Shown here piece by piece: positions 47,768 through 57,460 of a DNA stretch of 64,000 bases; positions within the stretch are counted from its first letter, which is position 1; each line of letters begins with the position of its first letter. Below the pieces are notes generated by a model that made no database searches, had not been told where the DNA came from, and was given only the letters and a program-made list of their open reading frames with translations. Source of the stretch: Agapetus fuscipes. Lineage: Eukaryota > Arthropoda > Insecta > Trichoptera > Glossosomatidae. The stretch is taken from assembly GCA_951799405.1 (NCBI GenBank), contig OX637352.1, positions 9,806,820 through 9,870,819 of the forward strand. Reading direction: 5' to 3'. The translations under genes were made by a program, and so were the position numbers.

Positions 47768-48573
47768 ATACACCTCCTTCCTCTCATAAAAAAAAAAAAA
47801 AAAAAAAACATTCCCAATTTTTTTTTTTTTTTTTACAATGAGTAAATAATGTATCATAATGCTCAGCCGGCGCCACATATTTTGTTTTATTTTAAGGATA
47901 AATTTCAAAAATATGAAAATAAAAAAAAACCTGTTTCTGATACATTATTCAGTCATTAATACATTTTTTTTAACAATGCCAATTATTTTCATACTAAAAT
48001 TAATATATTTTTTTTTTTAACACAAATTTCATATTCAATATTATAAACAATATTTGTTTTTTTTTAAATACTTAATTCAACAATTCAAAATAATCAAATA
48101 ACAATACATAATAAACATTCACCAGTTAATTAATCAATTCATTAAAATAACTTTTTTTTTTTTTTAAACATGTATCACATCTTTCCCAATATTTAAATTT
48201 ATTTCAAATTTATTTTTCATTAATAAATTTATCAGTCCATCAATTTTTTTTTTAAAAAAAAAACTTTACCTTCATATGTAATACTTTGTTTAATTAATGT
48301 TTCATACCTTCATTCATGCAATATTTCATAATTCATTCTTTCACTGATCACTTTTATATCAACTTTCACCGTATCATTCATCACCTCAAATTTTTCATAC
48401 ACATGAAAATATGTTTTTTTTTTTTTTTTTAATCTAATTTGATTATGTCCTTGATGTGATATTTATTTATAACATTTGTGTCTATATCTTTTAATACATA
48501 GACTATCTTGCTAACTTTCTTTTCTATTCTGGCTTTGACAAATTTTTGAGGAATTTCATTTACAGATTTTTTC

Positions 48574-48589
48574 TTTTACGTTGGGCGCC
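48574..48589 (-). promoter_or_regulatory. Primer-binding site, tRNA-Lys type
   Basis: Minus strand TGGCGCCCAACGT, a few bases inside the 5' LTR. TGGCGCCCAAC is the well-known tRNA-Lys-primed site used by gypsy-like elements. Confidence 0.7.
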
Positions 48590-48593
48590 AAAA

Positions 48594-48851
48594 TGTGAGG
48601 GTTTTTCTTCTCTCCTGCTGATTGACACAATTAATAATATAACATACACACTTTAATATGTTTACTTTTATTTCTTTCACAATGTATACACAATTAACCA
48701 CAGCACAATAATATTCTTTATTCTTAATTACACAGGCTTGTGGCTATCCCGCCAGGCAAGCTTCTCTCTTTTTGCATTCCTTTGTTTTCCTTTTCATTCA
48801 AATTCAAATCTCATGTTCCATTTTACCTAACAAACAAATCCATCTCGTTAC
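48594..48851 (-). repeat. TRIM-like 5' LTR
   Basis: Same sequence as the left LTR apart from its last base or two. Confidence 0.85.
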
Positions 48852-49950
48852 CGTTTTCCATTCTCGTGCCGAAACCGGTCACAACTCGTTATTTTTGTTT
48901 GTAACTAATTAAAAATAAATAAAGTAGAACTAAACAAAGTTTGTTATCATTTTTTAATAATTGAACTATATTTAAAATATAAGGGCTTGACATTTATCTT
49001 TGAAAACTTTTTTCGATCGAATTAATAAAGCATTTTAAAAAAGAAACCACAAGATATTTTCTGCATTCACAAAATGTGAATAGTGAATATTGCAAATGGT
49101 GAATGGTGGATTCGCATACCATTCAGCGATAGAAAAAAAACTCTCGTATATGTCATATAGTTAATCATGAATGATCGAAGCAATATTCGATACATCAAAT
49201 TCTTCGTTATTTGGGGAGTATGGAACCAAAGACAGTAATCTAAGATTATTTAAAAAAATTAATACATGTATAGAAATGAAGAGAAATTTATTTCCTGCGT
49301 TTCCATATATTTATCTTTTGTACGATAAATATCCTAGATTGCTGTTTTTGATTCTATACTACTCAAACGAGAGTAATTTTGGTATGAAAAGGTTTTCATA
49401 CATGCCAACGAGAAATGAGTTCGTCTAATTGCTTGGAAAAAATATTAAAAGGAAAATCCGTTGATTCAAAGTTACATCATTGTTTTTATTTTTGAATAAA
49501 AAACATAAACTGTGAAAGTAAAAACTAATTGTAAATATATTTTATTTGAGTTGAACAGAATCATAAAACGAATCAAGATTTTGTTTTAAAAAAGATAATT
49601 AGATGGAGACACTAAGATAATTATGAAAATATAAAAAATGTAAACTTTTAATTTTTGCAGAAAAACAAGATTTCTATCTAAATCGCCGATATTTATTTAA
49701 GTTTAGGTCTGATTCTTTTAATTGTTTTTATCGTCGTGCAAAAAAGGTGTTTCCTGAAAACGTTGGCTACGACGCCAATAAAATTCATAAATAATGTAAG
49801 TTCTCCAAAAACGGTTCGTCAAACATCATAAAAGTAAAATTAATGTTTATGATAAAATGTATCAAAACGACCGTCACTTCAATTTAAATTTAACAATGTG
49901 TTTTAGAAAGGTTCATTACGCTTTACATAACAGGGTCTTGCATATAAAAT
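48852..49950. other. AT-rich spacer
   Basis: The plus frame 49,171-49,428 (85 codons) resembles nothing known. No other feature seen in about 1.1 kb. Confidence 0.3.
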
Positions 49951-50040
49951 TGTTGCTCTGTAGTGACAATAAACCTCGGAAAAGGCTCATTATGTGTAGT
50001 TTACACAAAACAACCCTCACCAAATATAACGTTCAAATTA
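49951..50040 (+). mobile_element. SINE-2 'a' 3' fragment, decayed
   Basis: CTGTAGTGACAATAAACCTC, GTAGTTTACACAAAACAACC and CTCACCAAATATAACG trace the SINE-2 3' end. Confidence 0.5.
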
Positions 50041-50153
50041 ATGTAAAATTTATGACATAATAACATTAAAAGATATTTTTGAAAATAGATTTATGTTTCG
50101 TTGTACCTAAATATGATCTCAGGAATAAAACAGTTTGTTATTTTTTTATATAA

Positions 50154-50410
50154 AATCTAAATCTAAATCTAAGCTGCAAAGATATGTATCATTTGAGATT
50201 CATATTAAATGCATTCCCATAAGCAGACATGCATAATTTCGCGCCTACACATGCCACATGTGGACCTACAATATTAAAAACCCAATCTCAAATGAACATA
50301 AGCCCTGCAACTCTTGCCGACCTTCCCTGAAACAGGGGTGACATTTGCAAAGTGAACCATTTTTTACAGTATGGGTGGTCAGTCGCATACCAACCTATCA
50401 GTCAAGGAAT
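50154..50410 (-). repeat. Fam-A copy A28
   Basis: Full length with a (AAATCT)n tail. Very close to copy A1. Confidence 0.8.
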
Positions 50411-51480
50411 ACAAGCAATTAATACATTCAAATATATAAAACAAATAAACTCTAAGCTATTAAACAGTAAAAAATTAAAAAAAAAAAAAAAAACTACAAA
50501 ACATATTTAAAAAAAATAATAATGATAATTTAAAAGCCTCAGCTTTAACCGCCAACATAACAGATCAACCGCCATTTCTTTCGATCCTTGCATACTTCTT
50601 TCTAAAATATATCTAAATAATAAAAAAGAGAGTAATTAAGGCAGTGTTATTGTTATAGAATACTTTTTTTTATCAATAATAATAAAACAAAACATTATTA
50701 ATTGTGAAAAGCTTGAAATTTTCAGAATTTACTGGGAAAAAAACATGAGTGGATTTATAAGGGGGTAGGTAGGTACAAATGAAAAAATGATAAACTTTTA
50801 AAATCGAATTTGATTGAGACGGTAAATCATGTCGAGCGATTCCGCAGCATTCCGCCAGGATTTATTGCTCTGAAAAAATACTACGGCGGAAAATCGCAAC
50901 GGAAAATTTTTCAGCAATCGAGAAAATAATATATTTCCCAAACAAAGGACAACAAAAAAAAAAGTCGAAAAGTGTGAAAAAAAAAACACGTGGCTTGTCG
51001 CGAAATTTTTAGCAATGTAAAATATTTTAATAAATTTAATTTATTCTGTTACATTGTAACGCTTTCAGTTTTTTTTATGACTGGAGTTTGTGATTTTTTT
51101 TTCGCGCGTACCCTCTTTTTCTCTTGAGGGTGCTTGTATACAATGGAGACTTATGGTTTGTCAGATTTTTTTTAATGATTTACGTAAGTGAATAAAAAAA
51201 ACGGAGCGAAATTGAAGTTTTTTTTATGCGAAAATGGACTTAAAAAAATAAATGAGATTGAAGTTTTTTTTTTGTTAATGTAGGATAAGTCTACTGTGGC
51301 ATGATATTTTTTTAATTAAATCATATTTTTATTTTTAATATAAAAACATATTGTGTCCTTCAATTGATAAAAAAACTGCAAAAATCATAAAAAAATATTT
51401 ATCCTTGCCAGAAAAATCTTTGTAATTAAAATTAAATTTTTATAATTGTTGTACATCGGAAAAAAACGGTTTAATAAACG
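50411..51480. other. AT-rich spacer, with a LINE-D tail on the minus strand
   Basis: 50,527-50,605 reads on the minus strand as the CKDRKKWRLICYVGG-like LINE-D tail. The remainder has many T and A runs and no gene. Confidence 0.45.
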
Positions 51481-51484
51481 ATAA

Positions 51485-51735
51485 GACTGTATCCAGTTGC
51501 TTTTCCTCTAAAGGTTGCCAGTACCTCCACATATATGTCTTCACTTTGTTCTATCCTTGCACACTTTTTCATCTCATCGATATTCATCACTCTCTTCATG
51601 CATGCTCTTCTCTGTTTCTTCCTCTACATACATTGCAGTCATCTGCAATCTGCCTTAGTTGATCAATCCATTCATTCTTCAGTCTTTTCCTTTCACGTTT
51701 ACATTTGAGTGCCTTGTACAGTTGAAACAAAATTA
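51485..51735 (-). pseudogene. LINE-P C-terminal remnant
   Basis: Minus strand with stops: NEWIDQLRQIADDCNVC, RNREEHA, CKDRTK.RHICGGTGNL. Matches the plus-strand piece at 17,698. Confidence 0.6.
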
Positions 51736-51739
51736 TTTG

Positions 51740-51955
51740 AGAAGCTTTAATCTGTTTATTCAGGACTTTCCTTTTGTGATGCAGAAGACCAGCTGTTCTT
51801 CCATCTTTTGGGTGGTTGGCCAGTTAGTCGCTGGCTGTATGGAATCTCACGTATACCGATCTGAGTTATCCTACTTTCCCTCATGCGGTCTACACGGTCC
51901 CTCCAAAACCGTGTCCTCTTATTATTCCATCTAACAATGTTTCCCATCAATCAAT
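51740..51955 (-). pseudogene. RTE-type LINE pol C-terminus
   Basis: The minus frame has RWNNKRTRFWRDRVDRMRES, then GQPPKRWKNSWSSASQKES. It is the same tail as the 10,001 copy (RRRYWRDHVERM, PPGRPPKRWKDSW) but diverged. It is joined directly to the LINE-P remnant on its downstream side. Confidence 0.75.
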
Positions 51956-52045
51956 TTAAAAGACAAACATGGCAGAAGTCTGTTTTTCCCATAATGCAAA
52001 AATGTACCATCTTTAATCTATAATCTGTAATCGAAGTTGCTTACT

Positions 52046-52290
52046 CCTTGACTTATAGGTTGATACGAGGCTGACCACCCATATTGTTAAAAAATGGTTC
52101 ACTTTGCCAATGACACTCCTGTATCAGGCAAGGTCGGCAAAAGTTGTAGGGCTTATGTTCATTTGAGGTTAGGATTTTATTTGTAAGTACACATTCAGCA
52201 TGTGTAAGCGCGAACTACACGTGTTTGTTTGTGGGCATGCACTTGAGAACTTTAAATGAATATATCTTTGCAACTTAGATTAAAGATAGA
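52046..52290 (+). repeat. Fam-A copy A29
   Basis: Full length, tail TTAGATTAAAGATAGATTAT. Forms a tail-to-tail pair with A30. Confidence 0.8.
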
Positions 52291-52517
52291 TTATAGAAGT
52301 TGCAAAGGTAACATTAAATGCATGTCCACAAGCAGACACTTTTAAGTTCGCGTTTACAAAAGCTGCATGTGTACTTAAAAATTAAAAACGAAATCTCAAA
52401 TTAACGTAAACCCTGCACCTTTGGCTAACCTTCTTTGAAACAGGGGTGACATTGGCAAAGTTAACTATTTTTTACAGTATGAGTGGTCAGTCTTATACCA
52501 ACCTATAATTCAAGGAA
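52291..52517 (-). repeat. Fam-A copy A30
   Basis: Full length without a long tail. It starts GAAGTTGCAAAGGTAACATT directly after the A29 tail. Confidence 0.8.
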
Positions 52518-52697
52518 CAGAATGACACCATGAAAAAGAGTAATAGGTAGTCATAAACATGACGGTTGCCTGGAAACTGATTATAACAACTTAGTTTGAA
52601 TGAAGATGACGCCCTATGGCACATTCTTTTTTGATACACAAATCGGTTCAGATGCTCCATTTATATGTTTTTTGTTGAGCGATGATGTTCTCGTTTG

Positions 52698-52972
52698 GTG
52701 ACCGGTCAAAAGTCTAGTGGTAACGCTTCAGACTCGTAAATGTAAGGTTGTGGGTTTCAATCCTGGCGGAGCACAAAAAATATGTAATTTATATTTTCAA
52801 ACATGCTGTTCCCTGGGTTGAAAAATTCATTCACCTTAACCACAAATTGGTCACCAAAGGTCCATCCAGCCTTACAGCAAATGAGCCGTGCTTGCTTAAG
52901 TTTGTAGGGCTCTTAAGGGGGGGATTCACACAAAAACAGCGCTCACTAAATAAATCATCCTAATAATAATCT
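52698..52972 (+). mobile_element. SINE-2 'a', full length
   Basis: GACCGGTCAAAAGTCTAGTG, GTTGTGGGTTTCAATCCTGG (B box), body with GACC block lost to CAAATTGGTCACC, 3' end ACACAAAAACAGCGCTCACT to CATCCTAATAATA. Confidence 0.8.
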
Positions 52973-53477
52973 ATCTTCTGTGTGCTTTTGGGCGTTCGAG
53001 TACATAACTCATATGAGTCTGAAATGCAAAACATATCCTTGCAACTTAGATTACAATTACAGTAATACTTACGCTTCATATACTTCTAGTTAACATTCTA
53101 CGCAGAAATTTCCGTCCTGAAATGTGCCCTTTGGTATAACCGACCTTTTTCTGGGTACATCCGACCTTTTTTTAGGGGTAGATCCGCCCTATTCAATGGC
53201 ATGTCCGACCTTTTTAAGGGCTCGGCTGGGTTTTAACAAAAAAACATAATTTGCCAGTCCCAGCGGTATGATTTGAAAATATTTTTTACTATTATTGAAG
53301 GTAATTCGTATTTTTGAATGTCCTGCATTTTTTTTTGCGATTCATTTGCCATAATATAACATCCAATACAAAAAACACTTATTTGACTTGTTGTAGACTA
53401 CTGGTTAAAGTTTTGGATTCAGATATCGTAAATTTCGTGTGTTAAATTTCTGTCGAAGCTCGAAAAAATTGAAATTT
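52973..53477. other. Spacer with short tandem words
   Basis: At 53,110-53,225, TCCG(A/T)CC(T)TTTTT-type words recur four times with TTTAGGGGTA/TAAGGGCT between them. No gene. Confidence 0.4.
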
Positions 53478-53740
53478 CTTACCACGTTGTCTCCGAAAGC
53501 ATGCCATGTTTTGAACCTATTTATTTGTAGAGATAAGGAATCCAAATGAGCGCAAACCAACTACTGCATGTGACAGACTGGAAAGCCGCAGCGGTAGACA
53601 GGAGGAGTTGGAGGCGAAGGCTGATGGAGGCCAAGGGGAGATATGAGCTGTAGGGACATTTTTTCTTGATGTGAGGGTTTTCCAGCTCCCGAAAGCTGAT
53701 TCTCATTTCTTGTGAAGGCCGAGTAAGCCTAACCGTCTAT
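53478..53740 (-). mobile_element. SINE-1 3' part, split by a LINE scrap
   Basis: The SINE-1 blocks GTTGTCTCCGAAAGCATGCC and ATTTATTTGTAGAGATAAGG precede the insert, and GGGTTTTCCAGCTCCCGAAA and TTCTTGTGAAGGCCGAGTAA follow it (plus-strand view). Confidence 0.6.
53566..53664 (+). pseudogene. LINE pol C-terminal scrap inside SINE-1
   Basis: Encodes DWKAAAVDRRSWRRRLMEAK then GRYEL and a stop. This is the usual 'W...A.DR..WR' end of LINE pol proteins. GC-richer than the SINE on either side. Confidence 0.6.
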
Positions 53741-53844
53741 TAAAATTGTCTCAAATCAAAAACTAAAAGGAAATATTTGTTGTAATCCTAAACATTATTT
53801 TAAGCTGCATTCGTTAATACATAATCCACCCTAAAAAAAAATAT

Positions 53845-54300
53845 TGTTACGTTTTTCCTTAGGGTTCTTTTAATTAAAACACAAGTTTAACACAAGTTAG
53901 CCATACAGTTTATTTACACAGACTTTCTTACAATAGATTTATATTTAACAGACTTATTCTAACAGATTTATTTTAACACACTTATTTATTTCGTACAGAT
54001 TACATTTATTTTACACCATATTGGTCGCCCTGGCAACTAGATACTCCTCTGTGTGAGTGCTTCGAAGACTGACTCGCTTCAGCCGATTGTCGCCCTTCTT
54101 ATAGCGGAACCTAGGGGCCATTCCAGCCTGCCCTAGAAGGTTCCACTACCACAGTTGTATAGACGGTTCTGGACATATTTATTTCATGAAGAGTCCATTT
54201 CCTACCTACATACACACCTTACAATTACAATCGTCTGGGCCAGAACATTCTCTCAAAACACACGCACACCAACAAGCATCTACCAGTGTATTTCGTTACA
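53845..54300 (-). repeat. 3' LTR of the DEK-bearing element
   Basis: 456 bp, same as 56,385-56,840 by eye. It sits at once next to the stop codon of the internal frame. Confidence 0.93.
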
Positions 54301-54316
54301 TTATCCCCCCCTTAGG
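54301..54316 (-). promoter_or_regulatory. Polypurine tract of the DEK-bearing element
   Basis: Minus strand CTAAGGGGGGATAA directly before the 3' LTR. A hairpin CTGTTCCG-GGG-CGGAACAG lies just upstream (54,317-54,335). The TAA is also the stop codon of the frame. Confidence 0.75.
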
Positions 54317-56019
54317 CTGTTCCGCCCCGGAACAGTCTTTACTTTAAGAAGGTACGGGCAGTTTGACCCACAGTTGCATCCAGTGGTCAGGAAAAATGAC
54401 GTTCCACGGAATTTTCCCCTTAGGGTTTTGCCCGTCATTGCTGGCTGGTGTGGGGGGGGGTGCTTTCCTCTTGGCGGCCGGCATGGGCGCCTTTCCTTGG
54501 TTGGGGGCGCCGCCTTGCGTCCCCGGTCAGCCACCGCTCCTCGGCTCCGCTTGCTCGCCGGCTCCTGCGTCAAAGGATCAGAATCCTTGGTTGTCGGAGC
54601 CGCTCTCCTGCTCGGAAGCGGAGTTCTCACTCTTGCTCTCGTCCTCTGACTCGCTGAGTGGCTTCCTGCCGCGCCATGCTTGGGTCGTCCCTTCTGCTTG
54701 CTCTGCTTGGCTGAGCCCCTGCGGGCGGGGGCGCGGCGCCTGCGGGAGGGAGCGCCCCCTTCCCCCACTGACGGGTCAAAGTCAGAGTCCGCCTCCTGTC
54801 CGGAGCCACTCGGGTTGTACGAGCCATCTGAATCCCCTAATTCATCCCTGCTGACTTTGGGTCCCCGCACTTTGGTTTCCGGATCTGTTTCATACTCCTC
54901 GTTAGAGTAACCTCTCTTGACAATAGCAGCAGCGGACCTTCTGGGCCTGCCTCCCGTGGCCTCGCCGCGGTCAGTCACCGGCCTCTCCTTCATCAGCCCC
55001 CTGGCGTGCGAGGAGACCTGCTTTGGCAGCAGCAGGAAGCCCACCACCCTGCTGACCAGCTCCGTGGGCGCGCCCCTCTTGTCCAAGCCCAGCTTCTCGC
55101 ACAGCGTCCGCAGCTGCTTGGGCTCCAGCTTCTGCACCTCCTCCAGCTTGGCCTTGTGCTCAGGCGTGTCCTTCTCAAACTCGTAGCCCTTGAACTTCTT
55201 TTTGTTGCGCTTGATGAGGTTCGTGCGGCACAATTGATTGTACCGGAACTTGAGGTCCTCCATCTTGAACCTGGAGATGGCCACCTCCACGTCGGGGATG
55301 TAGTCGATGGGGATGCCCCGGCCCGCGGGCACGGGCACCGGCGGCTCCACGGCCTTCTTCTTCTTGAGAGCCTCCTCCACGGCCTCCGCCGCCTTCTTCT
55401 TGGGCGCGGGCTTCTTCTTCACACTGTTGGCCTTCTTGGCCTTGCCCTTCTTGTCCTTGGCGTCCTCATCCTCCTCCTTGGCGTCCGTCTCCTCCTTCGC
55501 ATCCTTGTCAGCCTTCACCTCGGCCGAGTCACTCTTGCCGTTTTCAGCCGACTTGACATCTTTGCCATCTTTGTCATCTTTGCTGTCAGCTGCGTCCTCA
55601 GCCTTGAGCTGGCCGTTGTTTTTGGCCTTCAGGTCTCCCTTCCCCAACTTCTGAGACAACTCATCCTCAGTTGACATATCGGCCTTTTTGTCATCCTGAT
55701 TATCACTTAATTTTACACTATCAGTGTCCACCGACATTTTTAAGGCTAGGTTTTTAGCCCTCTCCTCCTTCCAACCAGCTAGGTCTTCCCTCAAGCTCTT
55801 GAAGTTGGCAGCCATCTTTGTTTTAAACTCTTCCACGGCTCGCTCGCGGTCCCCTCCAGACGCCATGACAAAATATGCCGGGTCTTCGCCTGACTGTTCC
55901 AAGGCCTCCATGAGGCGTGCTTGTAAGGCCGCCTTCCCTCCTGAGGTCTCCAGGTCCCTCTCCAGAAGCTCATTCTTAAGCTCATAGGCTTTGAGGTCCT
56001 TGATGTTCACCTTAGCCAT
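54301..56019 (-). CDS. SAP-DEK-like fusion protein in an LTR retrotransposon
   Basis: A 572-codon frame starting ATGGCTAAGGTGAACATC. Residues 5-42 are a SAP-type DNA-binding helix pair (NIKDLKAYELKNELLERDLE ... KAALQARLMEAL), a module also seen in retroelement Gag starts. Residues 97-225 are an acidic/lysine-rich linker. Residues 233-335 resemble the DEK core (its SAP-box region): GRGIPIDYIPDVEVAISRFK, KFKGYEFEKDTPEHKAKLEE and LRTLCEKLGLDKRGAPTELV. GRPRRSAA (357-364) and an acidic Ser stretch follow, as in DEK. DEK is a chromatin and splicing-associated nuclear protein. The last 120 or so residues lie in a shifted frame (see findings), and the last few codons translate the polypurine tract. 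The GC content is far above that of flanking DNA. No introns are visible, so it looks like a captured mRNA. Confidence 0.75.
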   Translation of the reverse strand: MAKVNIKDLKAYELKNELLERDLETSGGKAALQARLMEALEQSGEDPAYFVMASGGDRERAVEEFKTKMAANFKSLREDLAGWKEERAKNLALKMSVDTDSVKLSDNQDDKKADMSTEDELSQKLGKGDLKAKNNGQLKAEDAADSKDDKDGKDVKSAENGKSDSAEVKADKDAKEETDAKEEDEDAKDKKGKAKKANSVKKKPAPKKKAAEAVEEALKKKKAVEPPVPVPAGRGIPIDYIPDVEVAISRFKMEDLKFRYNQLCRTNLIKRNKKKFKGYEFEKDTPEHKAKLEEVQKLEPKQLRTLCEKLGLDKRGAPTELVSRVVGFLLLPKQVSSHARGLMKERPVTDRGEATGGRPRRSAAAIVKRGYSNEEYETDPETKVRGPKVSRDELGDSDGSYNPSGSGQEADSDFDPSVGEGGAPSRRRRAPARRGSAKQSKQKGRPKHGAAGSHSASQRTRARVRTPLPSRRAAPTTKDSDPLTQEPASKRSRGAVADRGRKAAPPTKERRPCRPPRGKHPPPHQPAMTGKTLRGKFRGTSFFLTTGCNCGSNCPYLLKVKTVPGRNSLRGG

Positions 56020-56384
56020 TTTTTATTTTAACAAAAATTTAAATTTACTTCAAAATAATTTACTTCAAAACAAATTATTTTACAAAAAAAATATTTTTAA
56101 ATTTCAAATAATGATATTAGATAATGATTATTTACTTTGCTTCGTCAGATCGGCTAGCTTTACTAACACTAGCACAATATTATTAACACGTTATCTATGC
56201 ACACTTCAATCAAATTTTTAGCGGGTAACCACACGATCGTTTTTAATTCAAGTTTAATCAGTTTTATTTAAAACTTTTTTTTTTTTTATTCATTAGTTTT
56301 TATTATGTTGTCCAGAAATATTTTTCAATAGTCTTAAGCACAGATTTTTTTGGTACTTGGTTTTAAATCTCACACCGACACCAT
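56020..56384 (-). other. Leader of the DEK-bearing element, with primer site
   Basis: 365 bp, AT-rich. The minus strand right after the 5' LTR reads A-TGGTGTCGGTGTGAGATTT. The plus-strand complement GGTTTTAAATCTCACACC then GACACCA looks like the T-arm and 3' acceptor end of a tRNA with CCA. So it is a long primer-binding site; the tRNA is possibly Leu-type, but that is not certain. Confidence 0.7.
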
Positions 56385-56840
56385 TGTTACGTTTTTCCTT
56401 AGGGTTCTTTTAATTAAAACACAAGTTTAACACAAGTTAGCCATACAGTTTATTTACACAGACTTTCTTACAATAGATTTATATTTAACAGACTTATTCT
56501 AACAGATTTATTTTAACACACTTATTTATTTCGTACAGATTACATTTATTTTACACCATATTGGTCGCCCTGGCAACTAGATACTCCTCTGTGTGAGTGC
56601 TTCGAAGACTGACTCGCTTCAGCCGATTGTCGCCCTTCTTATAGCGGAACCTAGGGGCCATTCCAGCCTGCCCTAGAAGGTTCCACTACCACAGTTGTAT
56701 AGACGGTTCTGGACATATTTATTTCATGAAGAGTCCATTTCCTACCTACATACACACCTTACAATTACAATCGTCTGGGCCAGAACATTCTCTCAAAACA
56801 CACGCACACCAACAAGCATCTACCAGTGTATTTCGTTACA
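56385..56840 (-). repeat. 5' LTR of the DEK-bearing element
   Basis: Promoter-side LTR for minus-strand transcription. Identical to the other LTR by eye. Confidence 0.93.
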
Positions 56841-57096
56841 ATATAATCTAATCTTATCTAAGTTGCAAAGATATTTTACGCTGGAGATTCACTTTACATA
56901 CATTTTCACAAGCAGCCATGTACAAGTTCGCGCTTGCACATGCCGCATGTGAACCCACAACATAAAAACCAAATCTTAAATGGAAAAACACCCTACAACT
57001 CTTGCCGTCCTTCCCTGAAACAGGGGTGGTTATGGAAGAGTGAACCATTTTTACAGCATGGGTGGTCAACCACATACCAACTTATAAATCAAGGAA
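56841..57096 (-). repeat. Fam-A copy A31
   Basis: Full length. Its tail ATATAATCTAATCTTATCTA begins with the ATAT target site, so the LTR element inserted at or in the Fam-A microsatellite tail. Confidence 0.8.
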
Positions 57097-57271
57097 CAAA
57101 TATTAAAATTTAAAATTGTTATATGCATGAATTTGTTCACCCTCAATAGTCGTCCAGAAAGCGTGTCTATTGAAGATATTGCCTACGACGCAACGGCTTA
57201 TCTAATGCACAAAAAGCGTAATTTATTTACAGTTAATTTTGATTTGCAAATGCGTCAATCGATCGTTGTTC

Positions 57272-57456
57272 CTTTTCGATAGTTGCTATGAGGCTGACAT
57301 CCATGCTAGAAAAACGTGAATCACTTTTGCCAATGCCACTCCGCTTTGAGGGAAAGGCGGCTGGAGAAGCAAGGTACATGTTTACGTGAGATTCGGTTCA
57401 TTTTCCAAGTACACATGCAGCAGGTGTAGGCTCTAACTTACACGTGGGCATGCATC
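57272..57456 (+). repeat. Fam-A copy A32, cut by MITE-4
   Basis: GTTGCTATGAGGCTGACATC to CACGTGGGCATGCATC. The expected tail may continue after 57,718 (AAATATGAGCCGTTAATATT). Confidence 0.65.
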
Positions 57457-57460
57457 AAAT

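Larger units (their letters stand above)
47509..48851 (-). mobile_element. TRIM-like non-coding LTR retrotransposon
   Basis: 1.34 kb: LTRs of about 258 bp at 47,509-47,767 and 48,594-48,851, which look identical, around an 826-bp AT-rich interior without frames. Minus orientation: primer site TGGCGCCCAACGT just inside the right LTR, and a purine run GAGAGGAAGGAGG next to the left LTR. LTR ends are TGTAACG and CCCTCACA on the minus strand. The right outer end is damaged (CGGTAACG), and no target duplication is found. Confidence 0.8.
53845..56840 (-). mobile_element. LTR retrotransposon carrying a DEK-like gene
   Basis: 2,996 bp. LTRs of 456 bp at 53,845-54,300 and 56,385-56,840 appear identical. 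Ends are TGTTACG and CGTTACA. ATAT at 53,841-53,844 and 56,841-56,844 is a 4-bp target duplication. On the minus strand the order is 5' LTR, primer site, 365-bp leader, one 572-codon frame, polypurine tract, 3' LTR. There is no protease, RT, RNase H or integrase, so it must be mobilised in trans. The end sequences and 4-bp duplication suggest a Ty3-type partner. Confidence 0.92.

Noticed and set aside
53845..54300. 456-bp repeat as an assembly duplication
   Set aside because: TG..CA-type ends, a target duplication, a primer site and a purine tract at the right places show it is an LTR pair.
55006..55674. A 222-codon Leu-rich plus-strand frame
   Set aside because: It is the antisense of the Lys/Glu-rich part of the DEK-like frame. 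GC-rich sequence keeps both strands open.
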